From Arundinibacter roseus (GTDB lineage: Bacteria > Bacteroidota > Bacteroidia > Cytophagales > Spirosomataceae): a stretch of DNA of 64,000 nucleotides. A program made the translations under genes and the position numbers. Under the pieces are notes generated by a model that was not told the origin of the DNA, did not search any database, and worked only from the letters and a program-made list of their open reading frames with translations. This document shows positions 1-8,132 of this stretch, piece after piece (the stretch's first letter is position 1; every line of letters begins with the position of its first letter). The stretch lies in the NCBI RefSeq assembly GCF_004348825.1, contig NZ_SMJU01000014.1:78205-142204 (forward strand). The letters are read 5' to 3'.

Positions 1-1138
1 CCTGCGCGGCCGACAGGCGGGTATTTTCCCGCGTCCCTTCGTAGGTTATCGGCAAACCTACCGTGCGTGACGTCTGATCGCACAGAAGTTGCAGGGCCGC
101 TTCCAGGCCAAAATCACTCAATACAGAAGGCATCAGATTGAAAGAAACCTGCCGCGTACTTTGAATGGTTTCCTGTACCAGATTCCGTAAGTCTTCAAAC
201 CGCTGCTTTTGTTTTTCATTCTCAAAAGGAGTTTGTCTGATTTTTTCAATATGCAGTTTGAGGCCAGTCAACATCTGCCCGATGCCATCGTGAAGTTCGC
301 GGGCAAAGCGCTTTCTTTCTTCCTCCTGCCCTTCCAGCAAAGCCACCGTCCGAACGGTTTCTTCGGTTCGTTGCAACTGATATTTTTCTTCGGTAGCACG
401 CAGCAGTTTCTCCTGTGTATGAATCAGGGTTTGATTTGAAACCGCCAGTTTTTCGTTGGCAGCTTTCAGTTCTTCTTCCGATTTTGTAAGCATCCGAATG
501 ACTTTCTTGGTATATCCCACCACGGGACGAAACACAAATAGTCCTTCCAGAACAAGAACCAATAAGGTGGCAAGCGTCAAAAACCATTCGATCCGTTCCA
601 GGTACTGAACGCGCTGCCGGGTTTCGGCATCAAACTGAAACACAATGGAGTCCATTTGCTGTAAAAAAAGTGGTTCCTGCCGCAGGATGCCTGCAAGAGC
701 GACTTTTCGTTCGGCAGGAGTAGTGATTTCTGTGTTAATTTTTTTAAAATAAAACAACATAGACGTATATACCGGCTGCAGGCGGCCAAACATCTGATCG
801 AGATAAGGACTTTTACGAACGGTATATTCATTTTCCATACGCAATAATCCTTCCCGAAGCTGTTCGTGGCTTTCCTGCCACAAAGACAGAAGATTGTTGA
901 AGTTAGCCGTGTCGCGATGAGGAATATCCTGTACACGCAACACGGCCAGTTTGGTGAGCCGCTGACTGAGCATGCGCTGCCGTCCGGCTACATTTACCAC
1001 CCGCCCGTCACCATTGAGTTCATGAATAATCCTTTTCACAAACCATAACCCACTAACCGTCAATAGCGCCACAAGAGTGAGCGCCATGACGTAATACTGC
1101 GTGAGCCGGGTGGCAACCTTTCGGTCGAGTTGATTCAT
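1..1138 (-). CDS. Sensor histidine kinase with PilJ/NarX-like sensor domain (3' end cut by window)
   Basis: The reading frame opens at ATG 1138 and stays open to the window edge (379 codons), so most of the ATP-binding domain is missing. Visible parts in order: a membrane helix at about residues 14-36; a periplasmic region that begins with a P-box-like stretch at about 44-62 (VNVAGRQRMLSQRL); a second helix at about 184-204; a coiled-coil linker at about 213-278; and a HisKA_3 H-box (ELHDGIGQML) with His283. The P-box resembles that of NarX/NarQ and PilJ-type nitrate/nitrite sensors. The start lies 6 bp after the nirD stop, so it is the third gene of the nirB-nirD operon. I infer that it senses nitrate or nitrite and controls this cluster. 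Its response regulator is expected just beyond the left edge. The domain order is clear; the ligand is inferred. Confidence 0.85.
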   Translation of the reverse strand, partial: MNQLDRKVATRLTQYYVMALTLVALLTVSGLWFVKRIIHELNGDGRVVNVAGRQRMLSQRLTKLAVLRVQDIPHRDTANFNNLLSLWQESHEQLREGLLRMENEYTVRKSPYLDQMFGRLQPVYTSMLFYFKKINTEITTPAERKVALAGILRQEPLFLQQMDSIVFQFDAETRQRVQYLERIEWFLTLATLLVLVLEGLFVFRPVVGYTKKVIRMLTKSEEELKAANEKLAVSNQTLIHTQEKLLRATEEKYQLQRTEETVRTVALLEGQEEERKRFARELHDGIGQMLTGLKLHIEKIRQTPFENEKQKQRFEDLRNLVQETIQSTRQVSFNLMPSVLSDFGLEAALQLLCDQTSRTVGLPITYEGTRENTRLSAAQ

Positions 1139-1144
1139 GTTTTG

Positions 1145-1498
1145 TTAAATTCCTATAAATACCCGGTTATCTTTTACCCGCACCGGAAAGGTCTGTATTT
1201 TGTACGCTTCGTCCGTCAGGCATTTGCCCGATTCCAGCGAAAAAGTTTTTTTATGAAATGGGCAGGCTACTTTCGGCTCGTCGTGCTGACTGCCGATGAG
1301 CCCGCGCGAGAGCGCCATTTGCTGTCGATGCGGGCATTGATTATCGGTTGCGTACCATTTTCCTCTTCTTGAAAAATTAAAAATAGCAATCTGACGCCCT
1401 TCAATCAGCGCACAAACACCCCCATCTTCCGGTACATCAGCCACGTGACAGGCCATGTGCCAGGTAATTTTTTCGGGTATATCGAGTAATAGTTCCAT
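1145..1498 (-). CDS. nirD: Nitrite reductase (NADH) small subunit, Rieske type
   Basis: A protein of 117 residues and the small partner of NirB in cytoplasmic reduction of nitrite to ammonium. It is a single Rieske-like domain with the full [2Fe-2S] ligand set: Cys55 and His57 in CPH, then Cys79 and His82 in CPFH. Many enterobacterial NirD proteins have lost these ligands, so this copy probably carries a real cluster. It lies 43 bp downstream of nirB on the same strand and just before the histidine kinase. The ATG at 1498 gives the usual family length. No Shine-Dalgarno motif is seen, as expected for this phylum. Confidence 0.93.
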   Translation of the reverse strand: MELLLDIPEKITWHMACHVADVPEDGGVCALIEGRQIAIFNFSRRGKWYATDNQCPHRQQMALSRGLIGSQHDEPKVACPFHKKTFSLESGKCLTDEAYKIQTFPVRVKDNRVFIGI

Positions 1499-1541
1499 GT
1501 TCTGTTAATTTTTTCCACGTGAGTTTTTAGTAAACATCTAA

Positions 1542-4073
1542 TCAGGAAACGGCCCATTCTTTGGCCTTTTTTTGTCCCCGAAGTTCATCAAATCCAACGG
1601 TAGGATCTTTTTCTGCGGGGGCATTGACGAAGTGAGAAAAATGCCGCCGTAACTCGGGCGTTTCTACCACCTCTTTCCACTCGCAGCGGTATACATCAAT
1701 AAGCTTTTGCATATCTGCTTCCAGCGATGCTGCAATGCCAAGCGCATCGTCAACCACTACCGATTTGAGGTAGGCCATTCCCCCTTCCATTTTGTTGAGC
1801 CAGGTAGCGGTTCGCGTAAGCGGGTCGGCGGTTTTGATATAAAACATCAGGAAACGGTCAATGAGTCGGACGCACATTTCTTTGTCTACATCAGTAGCCA
1901 GAAGTTGCGCATGCTGCGGTTTTGAGCCACCGTTGCCGCAAACGTAAAGATTCCAGCCTTTTTCGGTGGCAATAATTCCAAAATCCTTGCTTTGCGCTTC
2001 GGCACACTCCCGAATACAGCCCGAAACAGCCGATTTGAGCTTGTGCGGCGAGCGGATTCCCTTGTAGCGATTTTCGATTTCGATGGCAAAACTCACCGAA
2101 TCCTGCACACCAAACCGACACCAGGTAGAGCCAACGCAACTTTTGACGGTTCGCAGCGCTTTGCCGTAGGCATGTCCGCTTTCAAAGCCAGCGGCAATGA
2201 GCGTTTCCCAAATAGCGGGCAAGTCGCCTACATGAGCCCCGAAAAGATCAATACGCTGTCCGCCGGTAATTTTGGTATACAGCCCATATTTTTGAGCAAC
2301 TTCACCAATAACGATCAGTTTTTCCGGCGTTATTTCTCCGCCCGGAATACGCGGCACAACGGAATACGTGCCACCTTTCTGAATATTGGCCAGAAAACGG
2401 TCGTTGGAATCCTGCACGGGAGCGAGGTTGTTAGCCAGTACATTTTCGTTCCAGGCACTTGCCAGCACCGACGCCACAAGTGGTTTGCAGACTTCGCAGC
2501 CATCGCCTTTTCCAAAATGATCCAAAACGCTATTGTAGGTGCGCAGGTCATTGAGTTTTACCAAATCGAGTAATTCCTGCCGGGTATAGTCAAAATGTTC
2601 ACAAATAAGATTACGGACATAAATGCCCTGCTTTTTCATGACGGCATGAATCAAATCCTTCACCATCGGCGTGCAGCCACCGCAGCCTGTGCAGGCTTTG
2701 ATGCTTTTTTTGAGTGCTTCCACCGACGTTTGTCCGTGCGTTTCTACCTGTTCGCAAATCATACCTTTGGTAATTCCTTCGCAGGAACAAATCAGAGCAT
2801 CGTCGGGTAGTGACAGCACACCGGCACCGGCTTCCTCTGCCTCGCCTCCCCGACTGCCGAGCATCAGATCTTCGGGATTTGGAGGAAGCAAAATAGCGTT
2901 TTTGTAGGTTTGAAGCAGCATGTTGTACTGCGACGCATCGCCTACCAAAATGCCGCCGAGCAGGTATTTACCATCGGTCGACAGGTTCATTCGTTTATAA
3001 ATCCCTTTGGCTTTATTCTCATAGCGAATGGTACGACAGGCGGGTTCGCTCAAAAAAGGATCGCCAAAACTTGCTACATCGACCCCGATCAATTTGAGTT
3101 TGGTGGACATATCAAACGGCTTAAACTCCTTGGTTTTTCCCGTAAGTTGAGCGGCCACAACCTCGGCCATTTCGTATCCGGGCGCTACCAAACCATAGAT
3201 CATTTGGTGCACAAGGGCGCATTCGCCAATGGCGAAAATGGCCGGATCGGACGTTTGTAACGATTCGTTGACTACGATACCACCGCGCGGATGCGTGGCC
3301 AGCCCGGCTGCTTTGGCGAGCTCGTCGCGCGGGCGAATGCCTGCCGAAATGACCAGCATATCCAGATCCAACCGTTGATTGTCGTCAAACAGCAGCCCGT
3401 CTATTTTTTTCTCACCAGTAATTTCCCGCGTGCTTTTGGACAGATGCATATGCAGGCCCAGCTGTTGCAGCTGTTCTTTCAGAATGTCTGAACCGGCCTC
3501 GTCGATTTGACGGGGCATCAGCCGGGATGCAAACTCAATGACGTGCGTCTGCTGCAACCCCAGGTCCAGGAGCGCTTTTGCGGCTTCAAGCCCCAGCAGC
3601 CCGCCACCCAGCACACCGCCTTTGCGAGCCGTGCGGGCGTGAGCCTGAATAAGGTCAAGATCCTCGATGGTTCGATACACAAAAACACCTTCCTTGTCCA
3701 CTCCCGGGATCGTTGGCACAAAGGCTCCCGACCCGGTAGCCAATACCAGATAGTCATAGTTAACTACGACTCCATGATGTGAACGAACCTGCCGGGCAGT
3801 GCGATCAATAGCAACGACCGGATCAGACAAGTACAGCGTAATTCCCCGTTCCTGATACCAGGAAGCGGGTGCAAGTTCTAAATCTTCGGCAGATTTGCCG
3901 TCGAAATAAGCGCTCAGATGAACTCTGTCATAGGCTACGCGCGGCTCTTCCCCAAAAACCGTAATGCCTATTTTCGAGCCCTCCTCACTACGAGCCACTA
4001 GTTTTTCACAAAACTTGTAGCCTGTCATGCCGTTGCCAACTACAACGACCTGAATTGTTTTTGTTGTGCTCAT
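1542..4073 (-). CDS. nirB: Nitrite reductase (NADH) large subunit
   Basis: A full-length (843 residues) cytoplasmic siroheme nitrite reductase that reduces nitrite to ammonium with NADH. In order: an FAD/NAD(P)-binding module (GNGMTG near residue 13, GGGLLGLE near 156, to about 310); a BFD-like [2Fe-2S] domain with Cys429, Cys431, Cys461 and Cys464; a second short cysteine pair (GCEVC near 525-529); a ferredoxin-like half domain at about 565-630; and the siroheme/4Fe-4S motif C646-x5-C652 with C686-x3-C690. All catalytic cysteines are present. It is the first gene of nirB-nirD-histidine kinase and is divergent from the siroheme methyltransferase gene. An inverted repeat overlaps its start codon. 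Confidence 0.96.
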   Translation of the reverse strand: MSTTKTIQVVVVGNGMTGYKFCEKLVARSEEGSKIGITVFGEEPRVAYDRVHLSAYFDGKSAEDLELAPASWYQERGITLYLSDPVVAIDRTARQVRSHHGVVVNYDYLVLATGSGAFVPTIPGVDKEGVFVYRTIEDLDLIQAHARTARKGGVLGGGLLGLEAAKALLDLGLQQTHVIEFASRLMPRQIDEAGSDILKEQLQQLGLHMHLSKSTREITGEKKIDGLLFDDNQRLDLDMLVISAGIRPRDELAKAAGLATHPRGGIVVNESLQTSDPAIFAIGECALVHQMIYGLVAPGYEMAEVVAAQLTGKTKEFKPFDMSTKLKLIGVDVASFGDPFLSEPACRTIRYENKAKGIYKRMNLSTDGKYLLGGILVGDASQYNMLLQTYKNAILLPPNPEDLMLGSRGGEAEEAGAGVLSLPDDALICSCEGITKGMICEQVETHGQTSVEALKKSIKACTGCGGCTPMVKDLIHAVMKKQGIYVRNLICEHFDYTRQELLDLVKLNDLRTYNSVLDHFGKGDGCEVCKPLVASVLASAWNENVLANNLAPVQDSNDRFLANIQKGGTYSVVPRIPGGEITPEKLIVIGEVAQKYGLYTKITGGQRIDLFGAHVGDLPAIWETLIAAGFESGHAYGKALRTVKSCVGSTWCRFGVQDSVSFAIEIENRYKGIRSPHKLKSAVSGCIRECAEAQSKDFGIIATEKGWNLYVCGNGGSKPQHAQLLATDVDKEMCVRLIDRFLMFYIKTADPLTRTATWLNKMEGGMAYLKSVVVDDALGIAASLEADMQKLIDVYRCEWKEVVETPELRRHFSHFVNAPAEKDPTVGFDELRGQKKAKEWAVS

Positions 4074-4089
4074 AGTTAATAATAACTAT
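4072..4089. promoter_or_regulatory. Inverted repeat over the nirB start (putative operator)
   Basis: ATAGTTA-ATAA-TAACTAT is a perfect 7-bp dyad that touches the nirB start codon on the minus strand. The same half-site recurs at 4281-4308 at the other end of this divergent intergenic region. A shared regulator site is an inference. The region is AT-rich, so chance is possible. Confidence 0.4.
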
Positions 4090-4245
4090 TTAATTAGTAT
4101 AACCCTGTAATTTTATTGTACTTTTTAAAGAATGACCTTTGCCTTCTATCAATTAGTACAGATCAAAATTAAACCGTGTTTTTCTAATTTCCTAACTTTT
4201 TATTTCAAACTAAGTTATTTTTTCACCCTATTTTTTGGCAAAAGT

Positions 4246-4276
4246 CTTGTTTTATAAAATTATAGCCTTAATTTTG
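4246..4276 (+). promoter_or_regulatory. Candidate Bacteroidota promoter for the siroheme methyltransferase gene
   Basis: CTTG at 4246-4249 is followed by 19 bp and TAATTTTG at 4269-4276, which fits the -33 TTTG / -7 TAnnTTTG pattern of Bacteroidota primary-sigma promoters. Transcription would start near 4283, inside the inverted repeat 4281-4308 and about 70 bp before the ATG. Confidence 0.5.
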
Positions 4277-4280
4277 AACC

Positions 4281-4308
4281 ATAGTTAATCATAGTATTAA
4301 TTAACTAT
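4281..4308. promoter_or_regulatory. Inverted repeat at the predicted transcription start (putative operator)
   Basis: ATAGTTAAT (4281-4289) and ATTAACTAT (4300-4308) form a perfect 9-bp dyad with a 10-bp spacer, directly after the -7 box. That position suits a repressor site or a 5' leader structure. The half-site is the same as at 4072-4089. Confidence 0.45.
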
Positions 4309-4351
4309 TCATGGTATAATTCTAATATCACCTAAATAACATACCTGAGAT

Positions 4352-5125
4352 ATGACACCACAGCTGACACTCGTGGGGGCGGGACCCGGCGATGGAGAAC
4401 TCATCACACTTAAAGGAGTAAAGGCACTCAAATGCGCCGACGTTGTGTTGTACGATGCACTGGTAAATCCAGAACTTTTGGCGTATTGCCCGGCGCATAC
4501 ATTTAAAATGTATACCGGAAAACGCGCCGGTCGACACTCCTTTCAACAGCACGAAATCAACAGTCTCATCGTGCGTTTGGCCCGGAAGCGCGGCCACGTC
4601 GTACGCCTGAAAGGTGGCGATCCGTTTGTGTTTGGACGGGGACACGAAGAAATTAACTATGCGCAGCAACACGGAATTGCGTGCGAGATTATTCCAGGGA
4701 TTTCCAGCTGCACCGCCGTGCCGGCCTTACACGGAATTCCGGTAACCCGGCGGGGGGTGAGTGAGAGTTTTTGGGTATTGACCGGCACTACGCAGGAAGG
4801 CAAACTAACGGACGACCTGTACCTTGCGGCGCGCTCGAACGCAACGGTGGTTATTTTGATGGGTTTAAAAAAAATACAGGAAATCTGTTCATTGTATCAC
4901 ACCTTAGGTCGGGGAGAAATTCCGATGGCGGTAATCCAAAATGGCAGCCGGGCGCACGAAAACTGCGTGATTGGGTGCGCAAACGAGATGCCTGAATTAC
5001 TGAAAAGCAGGTCGATTGGTGCGGTGGGGGCCGCTGGACCTGCGGTTATTGTGGTGGGTGACGTGGTGGCTTTACATCCCGACTACGTACTCGACTATGT
5101 ACAGCGTGGGTCGGTAACGGCCTAA
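4352..5125 (+). CDS. cobA: Uroporphyrinogen-III C-methyltransferase (SUMT)
   Basis: A 257-residue single-domain tetrapyrrole methylase that uses two SAM to turn uroporphyrinogen III into precorrin-2, the branch point to siroheme. The N-terminal VGAGPGDGELITLKG and the GGDPFVFGRG motif are the signature SAM/substrate loops of the SUMT family. It stands alone rather than fused to CysG. The dehydrogenase/ferrochelatase half is encoded separately at 14254-14880, at the other end of the cluster. It is divergent from nirB, whose siroheme it helps to make. ATG 4352 gives the normal family N-terminus. Confidence 0.93.
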   Translation: MTPQLTLVGAGPGDGELITLKGVKALKCADVVLYDALVNPELLAYCPAHTFKMYTGKRAGRHSFQQHEINSLIVRLARKRGHVVRLKGGDPFVFGRGHEEINYAQQHGIACEIIPGISSCTAVPALHGIPVTRRGVSESFWVLTGTTQEGKLTDDLYLAARSNATVVILMGLKKIQEICSLYHTLGRGEIPMAVIQNGSRAHENCVIGCANEMPELLKSRSIGAVGAAGPAVIVVGDVVALHPDYVLDYVQRGSVTA

Positions 5126-5164
5126 AAAAAGCCGATCCGGTGTGGGGGCACCATATGGATCGGC
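5124..5164. terminator. Hairpin after the methyltransferase gene
   Basis: GCCGATCC (5131-5138) pairs with GGATCGGC (5157-5164). A run of seven A precedes it, so the T-run is on the minus strand; for the plus-strand gene it would act only as a 3' hairpin. The rest of 5165-5356 shows no other clear signal. Confidence 0.5.
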
Positions 5165-5356
5165 CTTACAGGATTTGTCTATGTTAAACACAAACGATTC
5201 AAAGAAAATGAAAATTCGCACATAACACAAATCACTTTCGCCCGCATCGGACTGCCGCAAGTGGCTGAATGCCTGACCTGACCTGCCTGAACTCTCATTT
5301 ACAGAGTTTTATAGACGCGCCTTTGATTTTCATTTTCAATTCAGGATTATTTTTTC

Positions 5357-6727
5357 ATGAAAATATATATGGTTCCGGCTCTACTTGCCGGCATTTGGCT
5401 CCTGCTTTTGGCAGAAAGCACACAGGCCCAATTTACTATGAGCGGCCAACTACGAACCCGTACAGAACTCCGCGACGGACAGGGCAGTCCGTTGGCTGAT
5501 GGCCAAACGCCCGCTTTTTTTACCTCGCAACGAACCCGCCTTCTGATGGCATACAAAGCACCCCGGATGCGGTTCAGGGCTACCTTGCAGGATGTACGCG
5601 TGTGGGGACAGGACGCCTCTACCAACAACCGCATTACCCGGCCCGATCTGAACGGTCTGATGCTGCACGAGGCATGGGCCGAAATCGATTTGACTGATAC
5701 TACCCAAACCCACGCTGCTTACACTGTTTCGCTCAAACTAGGGCGGCAGGAACTAATGTATGACGATAGTCGGCTGTTGGGAAATCTGGATTGGCTGCAA
5801 CAGGCCCGCCGCCACGATGCGGCAGTTTTGAAGGTTGAGCACTCAGAATTTATAGCGCATGCAGGCGTGGCGTATAATCAGAACCGTGAGGCTTCGTCGG
5901 GTCGTACGTACAACGGCATTCCGACGGGCTACCCCGCCGGAACCAACGGAATCGGCACGCAGTACAAATCGCTCCAATATCTGTATTTGGCAAAAAAATT
6001 GTCCGCCGGAAACCTGTCTTTCCTGGCTCTGAAAGATGATTTTAACCGCTATTCTCTTTCCGAAACCGGCGAAAAAGTATGGACAACCGGTGTGTGGAGC
6101 CGAGTCACTGCCGGGCCCTATCTGAGCACGCAGCTGGGTAAAAATCTGACCCTTACGAGCAGTGCTTACATACAGGCAGGCCACGACAAAGACGGGCATA
6201 AATTACGAGCCAGTTCTTTGTCAATCAGTACATTATATAACTTTGGTTCACGTCTGAAACTCGGGCCGGGGGTTGATTTTCTTTCGGGAAACAGCGCGGG
6301 TACAAGCCGCTCGCAGCGCTTTGATCCGCTGTACGGCACGCCTCATAAATTCTGGGGACAAATGGATTATTTCTACGTGGCCAATGGGTTCGGCTCAGGC
6401 GGGCTGCTCAACTACTACCTGAATGCGACCTACCGGCTTTCCGGCAAAGTCTCCGGCACAGTAGACTACCATATTTTCAGAAGTCCAAATGATATTGCAT
6501 TTAGCGATGCACCTCAGCTTAACCGTTCTTTGGGCAGTGAAATCGACGTCATTCTTAATTACACGCTCGCCCCTGCGGTGGGCATACAGCTAGGCTACGC
6601 GCACTACTTCACTACGCCCACACTCCTGGCAGCCAAAGGCGTGACATCTACCCGAACCGGCGCCAATTGGGCCTATCTGTCGCTCAATATCACCCCACAG
6701 TTTTTGCAATCAAGTAATCATTATTGA
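5357..6727 (+). CDS. Alginate_exp-type outer membrane porin
   Basis: A protein of 456 residues with a signal peptide (MKIYMVPALLAGIWLLLLAE up to about residue 25, ending in TQAQ) and a body of alternating beta strands, as in the alginate export/porin family (PF13372). The family forms monomeric outer-membrane barrels. Placed 27 bp or less before a NarK-type transporter, it probably lets nitrate or nitrite through the outer membrane rather than exporting alginate; no alginate genes are nearby. It ends in strand-like residues but not in a canonical C-terminal Phe. The family assignment is fairly sure; the substrate is inferred from context. Confidence 0.8.
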   Translation: MKIYMVPALLAGIWLLLLAESTQAQFTMSGQLRTRTELRDGQGSPLADGQTPAFFTSQRTRLLMAYKAPRMRFRATLQDVRVWGQDASTNNRITRPDLNGLMLHEAWAEIDLTDTTQTHAAYTVSLKLGRQELMYDDSRLLGNLDWLQQARRHDAAVLKVEHSEFIAHAGVAYNQNREASSGRTYNGIPTGYPAGTNGIGTQYKSLQYLYLAKKLSAGNLSFLALKDDFNRYSLSETGEKVWTTGVWSRVTAGPYLSTQLGKNLTLTSSAYIQAGHDKDGHKLRASSLSISTLYNFGSRLKLGPGVDFLSGNSAGTSRSQRFDPLYGTPHKFWGQMDYFYVANGFGSGGLLNYYLNATYRLSGKVSGTVDYHIFRSPNDIAFSDAPQLNRSLGSEIDVILNYTLAPAVGIQLGYAHYFTTPTLLAAKGVTSTRTGANWAYLSLNITPQFLQSSNHY

Positions 6728-6750
6728 ATCCATTAAATTCGTATAAAATC

Positions 6751-8049
6751 ATGACGACTTCTCAAAAACCTTTACAAAAATTATCAATATTCAGCCTGAA
6801 AGGCATTCAAATGCGCACCTTTCATTTGTCGTGGCTGGCTTTTTTCATGTGCTTCTTCGGCTGGTTTGGCCTGGCTCCTTTGATGAAAATCGTAAAAGAC
6901 GATTTGGGGCTGGATAAGGGTCAAATCGGAAACATTATCATCTCTTCGGTAGCCGCTACGGTCATTGCCCGGGTTCTGGTAGGCCGTTTGTGTGATACCT
7001 GGGGGCCTCGCAAAACCTACACAGCGCTTTTGGCAATATGTGCACTGCCGGTTATGGCGGTGGGTTTGTCCTATAACTACGAGACATTTCTGCTTTTTCG
7101 GCTGGCTATTGGCGTCATTGGCGCTTCGTTTGTCATTACGCAGTACCATACTTCGGTTATGTTTGACCCAAAAATCGTGGGCACGGCCAACGCAGTTTCG
7201 GGCGGCTGGGGAAATCTTGGCGGTGGCGTAACCAACATGGTTATGCCGCTCATTTTCGCAGGTTTTGTTGGGCTAGGCTACCTTCCGGCAGCGGCCTGGC
7301 GGCTGGCAATGGTTGTGCCGGGTGTGCTATTGCTCGTGATGGCCGTTTTGTATTGGAGATTTACAAAAGATACACCCGCCGGAAACTTTGAGGACCTGCC
7401 GGCCCGTAGCGCCAAAGCTACCAAGGAAGGTTCGCTGCGCGAGGCTGCCCGCGACCCGCGCACGTGGATACTTTTTCTGGCTTATGGCGCTTGTTTTGGA
7501 ATAGAGGTAACATTCGACAACGTCGCGGCGCTGTTTTTTGCCGAAAAATTTGGTGCAAGTCTCACCCTCGCCGGACTTTTGGCAGGTGCGTTTGGCTTCA
7601 TGAATATTTTCGCACGAGCGCTCGGCGGCATGCTCGCCGACCACGTCGGTAATCGGTTCGGGATGGCGGGAAAAGGCTGGCTGTTGGCCGGGCTGCTGGT
7701 TCTGGAAGGTGCGGGGATCGCCATTTTTGGGCTCACCGATAACCTCACAATGGCTATTATTTCGATGATAATTTTTGCGCTATTTCTAAAAATGGCCAAC
7801 GGAACTACCTACGCAATTGTACCCTTTGTCAACCGCAAAGCCCTTGGCTCCGTCAGTGGCATTGTGGGTGCAGGCGGCAACGTAGGCGCAGTGCTTGCGG
7901 GTTTTCTTTTCAAATCATCTTCGCTGACTTATTCCGACGCATTTATGTACATCGGCCTGGCCGTGGTACTGGTGGGCGGCATTGTGGCCGTAACGCGCTT
8001 CACGACCAAAAAGGAAGTGATCGAAGAACCTGAACTCGCCGTAGCCTAA
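6751..8049 (+). CDS. NarK-type nitrate/nitrite MFS transporter
   Basis: A 432-residue, 12-helix major facilitator protein of the nitrate/nitrite porter family. Family marks include RLCDTWGPRKTYT in the loop after helix 2, an N-terminal FFGWFGLAPLM helix, and two glycine-rich signatures (AVSGGWGNLGGGVTN and SGIVGAGGNVGAVLAG) that line the anion path. The frame opens earlier at TTG 6724, overlapping the porin stop, but ATG 6751 gives the usual cytoplasmic N-terminus and is preferred. It imports nitrate or exports nitrite across the inner membrane, next to the porin and the reductase. The stop is followed at once by a perfect anti-SD complement (8047-8057). Confidence 0.92.
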   Translation: MTTSQKPLQKLSIFSLKGIQMRTFHLSWLAFFMCFFGWFGLAPLMKIVKDDLGLDKGQIGNIIISSVAATVIARVLVGRLCDTWGPRKTYTALLAICALPVMAVGLSYNYETFLLFRLAIGVIGASFVITQYHTSVMFDPKIVGTANAVSGGWGNLGGGVTNMVMPLIFAGFVGLGYLPAAAWRLAMVVPGVLLLVMAVLYWRFTKDTPAGNFEDLPARSAKATKEGSLREAARDPRTWILFLAYGACFGIEVTFDNVAALFFAEKFGASLTLAGLLAGAFGFMNIFARALGGMLADHVGNRFGMAGKGWLLAGLLVLEGAGIAIFGLTDNLTMAIISMIIFALFLKMANGTTYAIVPFVNRKALGSVSGIVGAGGNVGAVLAGFLFKSSSLTYSDAFMYIGLAVVLVGGIVAVTRFTTKKEVIEEPELAVA

Positions 8050-8057
8050 GGAGGTGA
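8047..8057 (+). promoter_or_regulatory. Perfect Shine-Dalgarno sequence between narK and the nitrate reductase
   Basis: TAAGGAGGTGA sits on the narK stop codon and matches the usual 16S anti-SD core in full. Such sites are rare in this phylum. The nearest in-frame start is TTG 8079 (21 nt away); the likely ATG 8133 is 75 nt away, beyond normal SD spacing. Confidence 0.5.
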
Positions 8058-8084
8058 AAGTCGCTTGCTAAAAGTCGCTTGCTA
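8057..8084. repeat. Two perfect tandem copies of a 14-bp unit
   Basis: AAAGTCGCTTGCTA occurs twice head to tail (8057-8070 and 8071-8084), followed by a partial third AAAG. It lies in the leader of the nitrate reductase gene and separates the Shine-Dalgarno sequence from the start codon. A slippage duplication is likely. Confidence 0.8.
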
Positions 8085-8132
8085 AAAGCCGGACACGAAA
8101 AAAATGATTGGATTTTTAACGGTACATTTTTT

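Noticed and set aside
246..936. Two minus-strand frames (246-587 and 577-936)
   Set aside because: They are off-frame shadows of the histidine kinase, whose own frame is open from 1138 to the window edge and carries all the motifs.
1992..2573. 193-codon plus-strand frame
   Set aside because: It is antisense to nirB, whose motifs are intact.
5357..6727. Alginate exporter AlgE
   Set aside because: No alginate genes are near, and the gene lies between siroheme and NarK genes; a general anion porin fits better.
8079..8132. TTG start that would add 18 residues to the nitrate reductase
   Set aside because: ATG 8133 gives the family N-terminus; the longer start is kept only as an option linked to the SD site.
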